NCBI RefSeq assembly: GCF_009754905.2 | Contig: NZ_CP066775.1 | Coordinates: 2,418,001-2,482,000, forward strand | From: Mucilaginibacter ginkgonis | GTDB lineage: Bacteria; Bacteroidota; Bacteroidia; Sphingobacteriales; Sphingobacteriaceae | Reading direction: 5' to 3' | DNA: 64,000 nt | The notes under the pieces: generated by a model | The model's input: the letters and a program-made list of their open reading frames with translations, nothing else | The model's database searches: none | What the model was told of the DNA's origin: nothing | Translations under genes and position numbers: made by a program | Part shown: positions 55,643-64,000 of the stretch, piece by piece | Layout: every line of letters starts with the position of its first letter | Numbering within the stretch: the stretch's first letter is position 1

Positions 55643-57571
55643 ATGCAGGTAACCGCCGGTAACTTACTACAAAAAATAAACGATCCGTCTGATCTTAAGC
55701 ACTTTACAGAAGACCAGCTTGTTCAAGTTTGCCAGCAATTACGCCAATATATTATTGATGAAGTTTCTGTAAACGGCGGCCACTTTGCGGCCAGCCTTGG
55801 TGTGGTAGAACTCACCGTAGCACTGCATTACGTATTAAACACACCGTATGATCAATTAGTGTGGGATGTTGGCCACCAGGCTTATGGCCATAAAATTTTA
55901 ACCGGCCGCCGCGATAATTTCCATACTAACCGTGTTTATGGCGGCATAAGCGGTTTCCCCAAGCGCGCCGAGAGTGAATATGATACTTTTGGCGTAGGCC
56001 ATTCTTCAACCTCCATTTCAGCAGCGCTTGGTATGGCTGTAGCCTCACATTACAAAGGTGAAGACGACCGCCAGCACGTAGCTGTTATTGGTGATGGCGC
56101 CATGACAGCGGGTATGGCCTTTGAAGCCCTTAACCATGCAGGAATAGAAAATAGCAATATCCTGGTGATATTGAATGACAACTGCATGTCTATCGACCCT
56201 AATGTGGGCGCGCTGAAGGAATATTTGACAGACATAACTACATCAGGGCCGTATAACCGTTTCCGCGATGATATCGCCTATGTGTTAGGGAAACTCTCTC
56301 AAGTTGGGCCCGATGCTTATAAAGTGGCTAAGAAGATCGAAAAGAGCATTAAGGGTACACTACTTAGGCAGAGCAACTTCTTCGAGGCGTTAAAATTCCG
56401 CTACTTTGGCCCTACAGATGGCCACGACGTAAAACATCTGGTTAAGGTATTGCGCGATCTGCGTAACATTCCGGGCCCTAAATTATTGCATATCGTTACC
56501 GTTAAGGGTAAAGGCTATGCATTGGCAGAGAAAGACCAGACCAAGTGGCATGCCCCGGGTTTGTTTGATAAAATAACCGGCGAGATCAAGAAAACTGTTT
56601 ACGAAAAGCCGCAGCCTCCAAAATATCAGGATGTGTTTGGCCACACAATTATTGAGCTTGCCGAGCAGAATAAGAAAATAATGGGCATAACTCCGGCGAT
56701 GCCATCAGGGTCTTCACTTAACCTGATGATGAAAGCCATGCCCAATCGTGCTTTCGACGTGGGTATTGCAGAGCAGCACGCTGTAACTTTTAGCGCCGGT
56801 TTAGCTACCCAGGGACTAGTACCGTTTTGTAATATTTACAGCAGTTTTATGCAGCGGGCGTACGATCAGGTGATACATGATGTTGCCTTGCAAAACCTGA
56901 ATGTTGTGTTTTGCCTTGACCGGGCGGGCATAGCAGGCGCCGACGGGCCTACTCACCACGGTGCTTATGATTTGGCTTACATGCGATGTATACCTAATAT
57001 GACGGTGTCTGCCCCCATGAATGAGGAAGAGCTGCGCAACCTGATGTATACCGCGCAACTGGAAAACAAAGGCCCGTTTGTGATACGTTATCCGCGTGGA
57101 AACGGCGTTATGGTTGACTGGCAACGGCCGTTTAAAGAGATTCAGATCGGCAAAGGCCGTAAGATCTGCGATGGTGAAGAAGTGGCGATTTTAACTATCG
57201 GTGCTATCGGTAATGAGGCTGTTAAAGCCACTACAACATTAAACGCGGAAGGCCTTTACCCTGCTCATTATGATCTGCGCTTTGTTAAACCACTTGATGA
57301 AGCATTGTTACACGAGGTTTTTGCCAAATACAAAAACGTGATCACTGTGGAAGATGGTTGTTTGGAAGGCGGCGCAGGCAGCGCGGTACTGGAGTTTATG
57401 GCCGATAACAAGTACAATGCAAATGTTGTACGCCTGGGCATACCTGATGCTATTATAGAACATGGTGAACAGCCTGAACTTTGGACAGAATGCGGTTACG
57501 ACGCCGTGTCGATAGTTAAGCAGGTTAGAAATCTCGGGCTTCAGAAAAACCAGCATATTATCGCGTCGTAA
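55643..57571 (+). CDS. dxs: 1-deoxy-D-xylulose-5-phosphate synthase
   Basis: First enzyme of the MEP isoprenoid pathway; joins pyruvate and glyceraldehyde 3-phosphate using thiamine diphosphate. 642 residues match the family. Marks: GGHFAASLGVVELTVALH, the TPP/Mg motif VIGDGAMTAGMAFEALNHAG with NDN later, FDVGIAEQHAVTFSAG with catalytic Glu, and DRAGIAGADGPTHHG. It indicates isoprenoids come from the MEP route here. Divergent from scpA; a Crp-like regulator gene follows 74 bases later in the same direction. Confidence 0.97.
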   Translation: MQVTAGNLLQKINDPSDLKHFTEDQLVQVCQQLRQYIIDEVSVNGGHFAASLGVVELTVALHYVLNTPYDQLVWDVGHQAYGHKILTGRRDNFHTNRVYGGISGFPKRAESEYDTFGVGHSSTSISAALGMAVASHYKGEDDRQHVAVIGDGAMTAGMAFEALNHAGIENSNILVILNDNCMSIDPNVGALKEYLTDITTSGPYNRFRDDIAYVLGKLSQVGPDAYKVAKKIEKSIKGTLLRQSNFFEALKFRYFGPTDGHDVKHLVKVLRDLRNIPGPKLLHIVTVKGKGYALAEKDQTKWHAPGLFDKITGEIKKTVYEKPQPPKYQDVFGHTIIELAEQNKKIMGITPAMPSGSSLNLMMKAMPNRAFDVGIAEQHAVTFSAGLATQGLVPFCNIYSSFMQRAYDQVIHDVALQNLNVVFCLDRAGIAGADGPTHHGAYDLAYMRCIPNMTVSAPMNEEELRNLMYTAQLENKGPFVIRYPRGNGVMVDWQRPFKEIQIGKGRKICDGEEVAILTIGAIGNEAVKATTTLNAEGLYPAHYDLRFVKPLDEALLHEVFAKYKNVITVEDGCLEGGAGSAVLEFMADNKYNANVVRLGIPDAIIEHGEQPELWTECGYDAVSIVKQVRNLGLQKNQHIIAS

Positions 57572-57645
57572 ATACGAGCGTTATCTTGAGATATTATTTT
57601 CCAGCCGATTTATGCTGCCGGAATTTTTTATAGAAATTAGCTTTA

Positions 57646-58212
57646 GTGAGCACACACCTTAAATCTTTCCTAGGCAATTATGCGTCTTTAACTGATGAAG
57701 ACCTGGACTTTTTGGCTCAAAAGTTTGTAGCCAGAGACGTAAAAAAACGCACTTATCTTTTGAAAGAAGGCGATGTATGCAGCGACCTGATCTTTGTTGA
57801 AAAAGGCTGCCTTAGGCTATTCTATTTTAATGAAGACGTTGAGGTATCCGTCTGGTTTGCTTTTGAAGGCAACTCTGCTATAGACATTAACAGTTTTATC
57901 AGCGAGAAACCTTCTATATATTTTATACAGGCAATAGAAGACAGCAGTTTGCTTATCATCCCAAAAACCGAGATCAAGAAGTTGTACGACACCTACCCCA
58001 AGATGCAGGAAATAATGCGTAATTATTGGGAAGATGCCATGCTTAACCTCTTGGAAAGATTTACAGCGCTACAGCGCGATGCGGCTGATAAACGCTACCT
58101 TGACTTGTTGGCCAAGCCAACCTACATGCAAAAGATCCCCCAAAAGTACTTGGCTTCTTACATTGGCGTTACCCCAACGTCTTTAAGCAGGATAAGGAAG
58201 AATATCAGATAG
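57646..58212 (+). CDS. Crp/Fnr-family transcriptional regulator
   Basis: 188 residues: a cyclic-nucleotide-binding beta-roll (about 10-115, with LLKEGDVCSDLIFVEKGCLRLFY), a dimer helix, and a C-terminal winged helix that ends soon after the recognition helix (SYIGVTPTSLSRIRK). It lacks the Arg-Ser pair of cAMP-binding Crp and the Cys set of Fnr, like most Bacteroidota Crp relatives, so the ligand is unknown. Start is GTG at 57646; a TAGCTTTA sequence abuts it, similar to a -7 box. Regulatory target is not evident. Confidence 0.88.
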   Translation: MSTHLKSFLGNYASLTDEDLDFLAQKFVARDVKKRTYLLKEGDVCSDLIFVEKGCLRLFYFNEDVEVSVWFAFEGNSAIDINSFISEKPSIYFIQAIEDSSLLIIPKTEIKKLYDTYPKMQEIMRNYWEDAMLNLLERFTALQRDAADKRYLDLLAKPTYMQKIPQKYLASYIGVTPTSLSRIRKNIR

Positions 58213-58220
58213 AAACAGTC

Positions 58221-58500
58221 TTATTTAAACGGGTTGGTTATTGTAAGCTTCTCGTCAATTTGATGGCTAAGCTTCTTCGCGATTGAATTTAAATTTCAGG
58301 GTATCTATTGACAAAGCAGAGAAAGAAACCTTTTTAACCATTGTTTCGTTTAGGCTCACTCTCGCCTTTTGTGAACGCTATCACCTCAACCTCCTTCTCA
58401 ACATAATCGGCAGGAAGTTCCAAAGAAATTGATTTTTGTTTGGGTGTTATAATATTCTTATCATAAGATGAACTTGCTTTTAGTAAATCTACAAATAATA
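58221..58500 (-). pseudogene. Decayed antitoxin/toxin-like relic
   Basis: Three minus-strand pieces in different frames read as coding. The first (about 58500 to 58334) gives ITPKQKSISLELPADY and continues with VEKEVEVIAF, the style of small antitoxins; it has no start codon. The second (58341-58267) gives MVKKVSFSALSIDTLKFKF and ends NREEA-stop, which resembles an antitoxin C-terminus I recall from Bacteroidota. The third ends KLTITNPFK-stop at 58221. Frameshifts separate them. Interpretation as a broken type II toxin-antitoxin pair is inference. Confidence 0.35.
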
Positions 58501-58502
58501 TT

Positions 58503-58781
58503 CTATCCCCTTACCCTCACGACAGTTTGTCCAAAGCGTAAAATGTCTCTATCATAACCTGCTTCCATAAGCTTAATCTCATCAAGGTCAATGACAACAC
58601 CACGTTCGTTGATGCCTTTTCCACTGAATTCGATCTCAACTCCCTGGTCTAAAAATACAGCTCTGATCGCTTCACGAAAGGTATTTTGTTCCTGCGTTAT
58701 TTCATCAAGGCTTACAACGTAAAGGCATTGCTCGGCACCGAAAAGTATCTGATGTACAGCGTTTATAAAATGCAGGCTCAT
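58503..58781 (-). CDS. Small protein of unknown function
   Basis: 92 residues, no signal peptide and no membrane helix. Reads as a compact alpha/beta protein with QEQNTFREAIRAVFLDQGVEIEF, then GVVIDLDEIKLMEAGYDRDI and a basic VVRVRG end. Starts 3 bases after the DUF3109 gene, so the two are probably co-transcribed. I do not recognise the family. The unusual density of acidic and aromatic residues with one Cys gives no further hint. Confidence 0.5.
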   Translation of the reverse strand: MSLHFINAVHQILFGAEQCLYVVSLDEITQEQNTFREAIRAVFLDQGVEIEFSGKGINERGVVIDLDEIKLMEAGYDRDILRFGQTVVRVRG

Positions 58782-58784
58782 ATT

Positions 58785-59354
58785 TTACAGACTAGCTTCA
58801 GCAACCTGTTCCTCTAATTCCGAATACCAGTTCTCACCGTATTTACGCACCAGCGGCTCTTTTAAAAATTCATGGACATGCACCTTTAACTCATCCCCAA
58901 AACTACACGCCGGGCTGCAAATACTCCAGCGGTCGTAATTCAGCACGTCAAACTCAGGGTATTTGGTAATGCGGATTGGGTATAAATGACAGGAAATTGG
59001 TTTACGCCAATCCACTTCGCCTTTTTCCCATGCTTTTTCAATGGCACATTTGGTTATACCATTCTCCCAGGTAACGTACGCACATTCTTTATTGGTATCT
59101 ACACATGGTGTAGTGTAGTCGCCTTCAAAGTCGGTCACATGGGTTCCCTGCAGTTCAACCGCTTCGATGCCTTTGGCGGTCATAAAGGATTTCACTTTAG
59201 GATATATCTCTTTAAGCTTTCCTAATTCCTCGTGGTCGAGTGGTGCGCCCGAATCACCCTCTATACAGCAGGCGCCTTTGCAGCGGTTAAGGTTGCAAAC
59301 AAAATTCTCGCGCACCACGTCTTCGTGCACTAACGTACCGCTTACTTCAATCAT
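58785..59354 (-). CDS. DUF3109 Cys-rich protein (YkgJ-type cluster)
   Basis: 189 residues with Cys spaced as in the zinc/iron-chelating YkgJ-type domain: NRCKGACC, TPCVDTNKECAYV, TKCAIEKA, ISCHLYPIRI and SICSPAC. Eight or more Cys suggest a metal or Fe-S site; function is not known. The start overlaps the end of the DUF3108 gene by 8 bases, and the 92-residue gene follows after 3 bases. It belongs to a minus-strand run with DUF2480 and DUF3108 genes. Confidence 0.88.
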   Translation of the reverse strand: MIEVSGTLVHEDVVRENFVCNLNRCKGACCIEGDSGAPLDHEELGKLKEIYPKVKSFMTAKGIEAVELQGTHVTDFEGDYTTPCVDTNKECAYVTWENGITKCAIEKAWEKGEVDWRKPISCHLYPIRITKYPEFDVLNYDRWSICSPACSFGDELKVHVHEFLKEPLVRKYGENWYSELEEQVAEASL

Positions 59355-60147
59355 TCTTACTGTCGGCTGTCTTGAGAGGATATTTTAAATTGGCGGCACT
59401 GGTTAACTCCATAGTAAGGCTGCCTACCACTACTTCTACATGTGCCTTAACGGGGATACGGTTAGCATCATCTGTAACCCAAAGGTATAGTTTGCTGTCT
59501 TTCCTAAATATGCGCCCCGGGATGATCGTAGGATTAAACTTTAAGCAATTAAATCTACCTAAAGCAGTTTTAACTTTCTCGCGACCTATAAAAGTGATGC
59601 TTAATGATTGGATACCATTATCCAAAAAATAACGCATATCAAAGGTATCGCCCTGATGCAGTTTGGTTACATCTATATTGCGTGCAAAATAGTACGCCGA
59701 AGGAAAATCGAAAACTTTTCCGCTGAACGGATAAGTGCCTGTTGTGCCGGTGATCTTATCGTCGCCATGGTTAAAGGTTACTTTATCGGCATGGTGCCAG
59801 CTGCCCTCGTGCCTGTTCTCTGTATATAGATAAGGCGTTAATGATGCTTTATCAATATATGACTCATACCGGTTGCGCACCTTATAGAATACGTCAAAAG
59901 TACCAGCGGTAGCACCATCTGCAATAATATGATAGGCAGGTTTACCGTCAAATTTCACCTCGCTATCTTCTACCCTCAGATGCGCCTCCGCCGCTGTAAA
60001 TATTCCATACTTCATGCGGTAGTTTAGTACCTCGCCTGATTTAAAAGCAGTTTCATCAATCCTATCCGGCAATGGTATAGCCATCCTGAACGCAAAAAGC
60101 GCACAAGCCACAACAGATAATATGATAACAAGGCTCTTTCTCATCAA
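59347..60147 (-). CDS. DUF3108 exported protein
   Basis: 266 residues with an N-terminal hydrophobic segment (about 5-22) that serves as signal peptide or anchor. The mature part matches DUF3108: FKSGEVLNYRMKYGIFTAAEAHL, YKVRNRYESYID, a YLYTENRHEG strand and a closing LYLWVTDDANRIPVKAHVEV. These proteins occur in the periplasm or outer membrane with no established activity. ATG-ATG starts at 60147 and overlaps the DUF2480 stop; its own end overlaps DUF3109, so the three are coupled. Confidence 0.85.
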   Translation of the reverse strand: MMRKSLVIILSVVACALFAFRMAIPLPDRIDETAFKSGEVLNYRMKYGIFTAAEAHLRVEDSEVKFDGKPAYHIIADGATAGTFDVFYKVRNRYESYIDKASLTPYLYTENRHEGSWHHADKVTFNHGDDKITGTTGTYPFSGKVFDFPSAYYFARNIDVTKLHQGDTFDMRYFLDNGIQSLSITFIGREKVKTALGRFNCLKFNPTIIPGRIFRKDSKLYLWVTDDANRIPVKAHVEVVVGSLTMELTSAANLKYPLKTADSKND

Positions 60148-60659
60148 TCTTTACGCTTGTAAATAGGTACCGTAGAGCATGGCTCGCCAAACATCAAGCT
60201 CTTAACTATCGGCGTAAGCTTTGCTGTTAAAGAAACATATGCAGATACGGGCACATCAACATCACCGCATCCTTTTAAAACTAAACGCTGGTCGCGGTAT
60301 TGGTCAAGGTTGGCGTTGTCTATTTGCTTTTCAAAAAGCTTTTCTTCGATAATGGCCGCATCACCAAAAATGATATCAGCTGCGTACGGTACCATACGGT
60401 TAGCTAAAAGCATATAAGCCCATGCCGGGACAATTGCATCGGCGCTGCAAGTAATGCCTACAATTTTGCCGGTATATTGGGTCCAATCGTGCTCTTTAAC
60501 AAATTCACGAAAATCCTTTTCGCGAAGCATAAGGCCATGGAAAAGATTGTCTTTAATATCGTAGATAACCCGGTCGCCGGCAGGATAAAAAGAAGCCGGG
60601 TCAAGCGTAACCAACCCGCTTTGGGCAACCTTATTCACAAAATTTTCTTGGATCTCCAT
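60144..60659 (-). CDS. DUF2480 protein
   Basis: 171 residues, cytoplasmic, matching the Bacteroidota DUF2480 family: NKVAQSGLVTLDPASFYP, LREKDFREFVKEHDW, GKIVGITCSADAIVPAWAYMLL and LKGCGDVDVP. Two conserved Cys lie in GITCSADA and KGCGD; a role is not known. A strong terminator hairpin ends 15 bases before the ATG, so expression must come from read-through of the ppiD transcript or a promoter within that sequence. Confidence 0.85.
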   Translation of the reverse strand: MEIQENFVNKVAQSGLVTLDPASFYPAGDRVIYDIKDNLFHGLMLREKDFREFVKEHDWTQYTGKIVGITCSADAIVPAWAYMLLANRMVPYAADIIFGDAAIIEEKLFEKQIDNANLDQYRDQRLVLKGCGDVDVPVSAYVSLTAKLTPIVKSLMFGEPCSTVPIYKRKD

Positions 60660-60674
60660 GTTTTTAAATAAAAA

Positions 60675-60708
60675 AATCCGGAACAGGTATATAACGCCGT
60701 TCCGGATT
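60675..60708 (-). terminator. Intrinsic terminator after ppiD-like gene
   Basis: Perfect 10-bp stem AATCCGGAAC / GTTCCGGATT with a 14-base loop, followed on the minus strand by TTTTTTATTT. It lies 21 bases after the foldase stop and only 15 bases before the DUF2480 ATG. Confidence 0.85.
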
Positions 60709-60729
60709 CAAAATTACGCTAAATTATTC

Positions 60730-62847
60730 CTACAAGAATTTAGCGCGATAATCTTTTACATTACCCTTATCTTTCAAGGCATCAAATACCTGCGATTCTG
60801 AACGCTGTATCAGCGCCTGCTGTATTTGCTCACGCTGGCGAACCGCGCTTGTCATTGCTGGCGGGTTGGTAAAGCCATCAACCACAAACGCGTACACACC
60901 CTGGTCGCCTTTAATGGTTTTGCTTAACTTATTAGGCTGTGAGCCAAATACCGAGCCAACCAATTTATTCTCTTGTGCTACGCCAGGCAACACCGGGTTA
61001 GCAAAAACTATGTTTTGCAACGGCACAACTTGTACACCTGCTTTCTGCGCCGCCTGATCTATTGAAGACGCGCCATTTAAAGCGGCATCCATTTTCTCTG
61101 CAAGCATTTTAGCTTTAACCTGGTTAATAACTGCAGGTTTTATCTGAGCTTTTACTAAATCTAATGATAATGTACCGGCAGGTTTAACCTGAGTAAGGTG
61201 TGGTATCACATATTGAGTACCTACTGTAAAAGCCTTGTCAGACACCGCGTTCTTATCTGCTTTAAAAGCCCACTTAACTACCTCACGCGCGTTATCTAAA
61301 CCCGGCGTTTGCATGGCAAGACCATCAACGTCTGTTGCCGTCTTTATAACTAAGCCTTCTTTTTTAGCTTCGGCGTTAAAGTTATCACCATTGGCATTAG
61401 ACAAAAAGCTTTGCGCTTTACCAAAAGCCAAAGACTGTGTTTTGCTGCTTGCCAAAAGTGGCCTGTCTACAGTGGCTACCTTTACTACTTTAGCTGAACC
61501 TTTAAGTGCCTCGATCTTAATAATGTGTACACCAAATTGTGAGGTCACAATTTTTATCTCGCCCGGTTTACCGTTAAACGCTGCGTCTTCAAATACCGGC
61601 ACCATTGCACCACGGCCAAAAGTACCCAGGCTGCCGCCTTTATCAGCAGAGCCTTTATCTACAGAATACATTTTAGCCAGGTCCGCGAACGATTTACCGG
61701 CAACCAATAATTTCTTTATAGAGTCTGCCTTAGCTTGTGTTTTTGGCAAGCCGCCTTCAGTAGCAGGGTTAAGCAAGATGTGGCTTGCTTTTACTGAATC
61801 CGGACCGGTCTGAACGTCAACCAGTTTAGAAACTTTATAGCTACCGTTTGATAAGTATGGGCCGTAAACAAAGCCTTTTGACACGGTAAACATCACCGAA
61901 TCAAGTTTTGGCTCAAGCTGGCCTTTCTTTTGGAATTTTAATTCAGCTTTGTTGGCAACGTCAATGGCGTTGATCTGTACAAAGTCAGAGTCGCTTTTAG
62001 CTGCTTTAAAATCTGCCGCAAGTTTATCTGCCTGTTCCTTAACTGCCAATGAATCTTCTTTTGACGGGGCAGCGTTAAAAGTCACATACTCAAACGACCT
62101 TAATTCATTTGGGATCTTAAATTGCGCCTTGTGCTCGTCATAATAAGCCTGGTAATCGCTTTCTGTTGGGTTAACCTTGTTATCGGCCACACCTGAAAAT
62201 GGCAAAGCGATGTATTTGAAATTAGCCAGCTTATTTTTGTTTTCGTAATCGTCTTTTGCGTCGAGTGAGTTAACATATAACCCGTTACGCACTAAAGACA
62301 AATAACGTTCTGAACGTTTAGCCTCAATGCGGCCGGTTAAGAACAAGCTCCATTGTGCACGCGTTGGGTCTGAAGCCGGTAGGCTTTTAATAGAAGCTAA
62401 AAAACGGTTCAACTGATCGCGGTCTACCTGGCCGGTTTGCTGATTGGTGAAATAGCGGGCAACTTCCGGGTCAAGGTTGGCACCGTGGGTCATGTTGTAA
62501 GACTCGTCATTACCAACGGTAATACCCAATTTGCTTTCTTCTTTAGTTAAAAGGGTTTGGGTTAGAAACTGGTTCCAGGTAATATTTTGTACGTATGCAG
62601 TTAACTGCGGCGTAAGGTTTTGGCCAAACTGCTGCTGGTATTGTTTACTGTTTTGATCTAAACGTTTGTTAAATTCGTCGTAAGGAATTTTTTCGCCGCC
62701 AATTTCACCAATTGTGGTTTGGTCGCCACTCATAAAAGACCTGCCATACTGTACTACTTCGCTGGCAATAAAAGCAAAAAGCGCAAAACCGATCAGTACC
62801 ACCAAGATGATACCCATACGATTGCGCAAAAAAGTCATCACACCCAT
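60730..62847 (-). CDS. PpiD-like peptidyl-prolyl isomerase (SurA N-terminal and parvulin domains)
   Basis: Membrane-anchored periplasmic foldase of 705 residues. One N-terminal helix (about 11-32), then a SurA/PpiD-type chaperone domain (IGGEKIPYDEFNKRLDQNSK, from about 45), a parvulin domain (about 350-450) with KASHILLN, GGSLGTFGRGAMVPVFEDAAF and FGVHIIKI, and a second chaperone-like C-terminal part. It probably helps outer-membrane proteins fold as they leave the Sec channel. It follows lptC by 98 bases and ends in a strong terminator. Confidence 0.9.
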   Translation of the reverse strand: MGVMTFLRNRMGIILVVLIGFALFAFIASEVVQYGRSFMSGDQTTIGEIGGEKIPYDEFNKRLDQNSKQYQQQFGQNLTPQLTAYVQNITWNQFLTQTLLTKEESKLGITVGNDESYNMTHGANLDPEVARYFTNQQTGQVDRDQLNRFLASIKSLPASDPTRAQWSLFLTGRIEAKRSERYLSLVRNGLYVNSLDAKDDYENKNKLANFKYIALPFSGVADNKVNPTESDYQAYYDEHKAQFKIPNELRSFEYVTFNAAPSKEDSLAVKEQADKLAADFKAAKSDSDFVQINAIDVANKAELKFQKKGQLEPKLDSVMFTVSKGFVYGPYLSNGSYKVSKLVDVQTGPDSVKASHILLNPATEGGLPKTQAKADSIKKLLVAGKSFADLAKMYSVDKGSADKGGSLGTFGRGAMVPVFEDAAFNGKPGEIKIVTSQFGVHIIKIEALKGSAKVVKVATVDRPLLASSKTQSLAFGKAQSFLSNANGDNFNAEAKKEGLVIKTATDVDGLAMQTPGLDNAREVVKWAFKADKNAVSDKAFTVGTQYVIPHLTQVKPAGTLSLDLVKAQIKPAVINQVKAKMLAEKMDAALNGASSIDQAAQKAGVQVVPLQNIVFANPVLPGVAQENKLVGSVFGSQPNKLSKTIKGDQGVYAFVVDGFTNPPAMTSAVRQREQIQQALIQRSESQVFDALKDKGNVKDYRAKFL

Positions 62848-62945
62848 ATCCTATTCGATAGTTTATATTTCTTAAAAAGAGCGCGCAAGATACGAATTTT
62901 GCCAAAAAATTAGCAGACAAATTTCAACTCTTAACACACTTGTTT

Positions 62946-63560
62946 TCAGGGTTGTTGCTGTGAGAAATTCTGCTCGACGTGGAAGGTGCCGTTTGTATTA
63001 TTAATGTCCCACGGGTCAAATTTTTCATTGGTTTTAAGAGATCCGCCACGAATGATACTACCATTTGAGGTAATAATGGTAACAGGCTTATTAGATGTAA
63101 CCTTGCGGTCGCTTTCATTCCAGATCAATTGGTCCGATTTAAAAACGTCACCTTTTTCATTGGTTGCCACGACGTTTTTATCCAGCTCAATGATCTTCTC
63201 ATTTTCACGCCGTATGGCATAGTCTGAAATAACCGTGCTTTGTAACTTTAGGTCCTGGTCATAAAAAGTGATCTTGACCCCTTTAGGCATTTCATAATAA
63301 GGGTTCTTTACCTTATAACTAAGCATCAGCGGGGTCTCTACCTTGGCTTTAACATGGGCAGAGTCGCTATAGATCACTTCAACACCGGTGGTCTTTTCAA
63401 CCGGCGACGAGTTGTATTTGGCAGATATTTCCCGGATTTTCTTAAGATCGTTTTCGCATGATGACAATACCAAAACGCACACTAAAGCGCCGGTCAGTTT
63501 AAAAACGGTCGCAAGCGATTTAAGCTTAGTCAAACTTATACCTGCGGAACCATTTGTCAT
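62946..63560 (-). CDS. lptC: LPS export periplasmic protein LptC
   Basis: Inner-membrane-tethered component of the LPS bridge from LptB2FG to LptA. 204 residues with a lipoprotein-like signal ending VLSSC (Cys34) and a beta-jellyroll (VEVIYSDSAHVKAKVETPLM, YEMPKGVKITFYDQD and VVATNEKGDVFKSDQLIWNESDRKVTS in pieces). The ATG at 63560 overlaps the upstream gene by 35 bases; a TTG at 63533 would overlap by 8 bases and still give a full signal. It pairs functionally with lptE at 18 kb. Confidence 0.88.
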   Translation of the reverse strand: MTNGSAGISLTKLKSLATVFKLTGALVCVLVLSSCENDLKKIREISAKYNSSPVEKTTGVEVIYSDSAHVKAKVETPLMLSYKVKNPYYEMPKGVKITFYDQDLKLQSTVISDYAIRRENEKIIELDKNVVATNEKGDVFKSDQLIWNESDRKVTSNKPVTIITSNGSIIRGGSLKTNEKFDPWDINNTNGTFHVEQNFSQQQP

Positions 63561-63999
63561 TTAGCAGAAAGCCTAAGTGGAAGTTATAAAAACGTTCTCG
63601 TATAAGGTTGTTTGACAGCGTACCGCGTTCGCCAATTTCAGCAGAGATGTTTAATTTATAAAAACTTATCTGTCCAACAGATGGTGCAAGCGGAAAACCA
63701 AAGCCAAACGTGATTGCCTTTTGATTGATGTTGGTACCATTTATTTGCACGTAAGTTTTTTCGTAATTAAAACCAAGACGGTAATCAACCGCAGCCAGGT
63801 AGCTGTTTATAGAGTTAGCGTTAGGCGTAAATTGACCGCCTACATTAAATGTCTGCGTGTTTTGCAGGCCCTGGTTAACACCTGCAATTGTCAATTGCGA
63901 CCAATTGCCAATGCTATAATCTGCACCTACTAAAAATTTGCCATCGTTCTGGAAAGATATACCAAAATGGTGGATCAATGGCAATTTGATCTTTGCACC
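63526..63999 (-). CDS. Outer-membrane beta-barrel protein, C-terminal part
   Basis: The frame is open to the window edge, so the N-terminus is missing. About 158 residues of alternating amphipathic strands end LGFLLNDKWFRRYKFD, a C-terminal strand pattern of outer-membrane barrels in this phylum. FGFGFPLAPSVGQISFYKLNISAEIGERG resembles FadL/PorV-like proteins, read as short pieces. The role is unknown. It ends inside the lptC start region, so the two genes are translationally linked. Confidence 0.65.
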   Translation of the reverse strand, partial: GAKIKLPLIHHFGISFQNDGKFLVGADYSIGNWSQLTIAGVNQGLQNTQTFNVGGQFTPNANSINSYLAAVDYRLGFNYEKTYVQINGTNINQKAITFGFGFPLAPSVGQISFYKLNISAEIGERGTLSNNLIRERFYNFHLGFLLNDKWFRRYKFD

Positions 64000-64000
64000 G

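Noticed and set aside
61235-61813. 192-codon plus-strand open frame opposite the PpiD-like gene
   Set aside because: Ser/Ala/Leu-rich shadow of the parvulin-domain coding strand.
1-64000. CRISPR arrays, tRNA or rRNA genes, transposases, integrases
   Set aside because: No regularly spaced direct repeats, cloverleaf-like segments, rRNA signatures or recombinase motifs were seen when reading both strands; small non-coding RNAs could still be missed.

Overview
The window looks like a stretch of chromosome from a member of the Bacteroidota, most likely family Sphingobacteriaceae and possibly Mucilaginibacter (genus-level placement is inference). Support comes from the giant type IX secretion protein SprA beside ruvA and the NADP-malic enzyme, the miaB / sigma-54 activator / lptE / secG / groESL block, families typical of this phylum (DUF4292, DUF3109, DUF3108, DUF2480), TAnnTTTG-type promoter boxes and few Shine-Dalgarno sequences. 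I saw no tRNA, rRNA, CRISPR array, transposase or prophage.

Layout. 1-5.6 kb: end of tryptophan 2,3-dioxygenase, ilvE, clpS, an exported Gly/Met-rich protein, then a three-gene minus-strand operon (TsdA-like dihaem cytochrome, exported DsrE-like protein, membrane-anchored TlpA-like thioredoxin). 5.6-13.5 kb: a 900-residue MG2/TonB-plug protein, dcd, the plus-strand operon PPTase-lipB-SGNH hydrolase, a paired-hairpin repeat, L-serine dehydratase and MscS. 13.8-22 kb: minus-strand groEL, groES, secG, a Pro/Glu-rich protein, lptE, a sigma-54 activator, an inserted four-helix-bundle gene and miaB. 22-26.3 kb: accessory-looking plus-strand genes, including a frameshifted lipoprotein with a JAMM-like metal motif and a partner gene, followed by a gene-free stretch crowded with TGACA/TGTCA dyads. 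26.3-39.2 kb: sprA, ruvA, maeB, mltD, gatA. 39.2-47.3 kb: an envelope operon (MATE/Wzx-like flippase, dut, TPR protein, DUF4292 lipoprotein, EnvC-like factor, two TatA/B proteins), acylphosphatase and an amidohydrolase. 47.5-50.2 kb: rlmN, comF, an OmpA-like lipoprotein. 50.3-58.2 kb: scpA-glyA-hybrid histidine kinase operon, then dxs and a Crp-like regulator. 58.2-64 kb: a decayed antitoxin-like relic, DUF3109/DUF3108/DUF2480 genes, a PpiD-like foldase, lptC and the end of an outer-membrane barrel gene.

Most genes are housekeeping or envelope biogenesis: LPS transport (LptC, LptE), protein export (SecG, TatA/B, SprA, PpiD), wall remodelling (MltD, EnvC-like) and lipoyl/carrier-protein modification. 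The most unusual items are the JAMM-like frameshifted lipoprotein cassette and the dyad-rich region after it, a palindromic repeat carried in frame inside miaB, the TsdA-DsrE-TlpA operon, and several genes whose TAnnTTTG box lies so close to the start codon that the mRNA would be leaderless.
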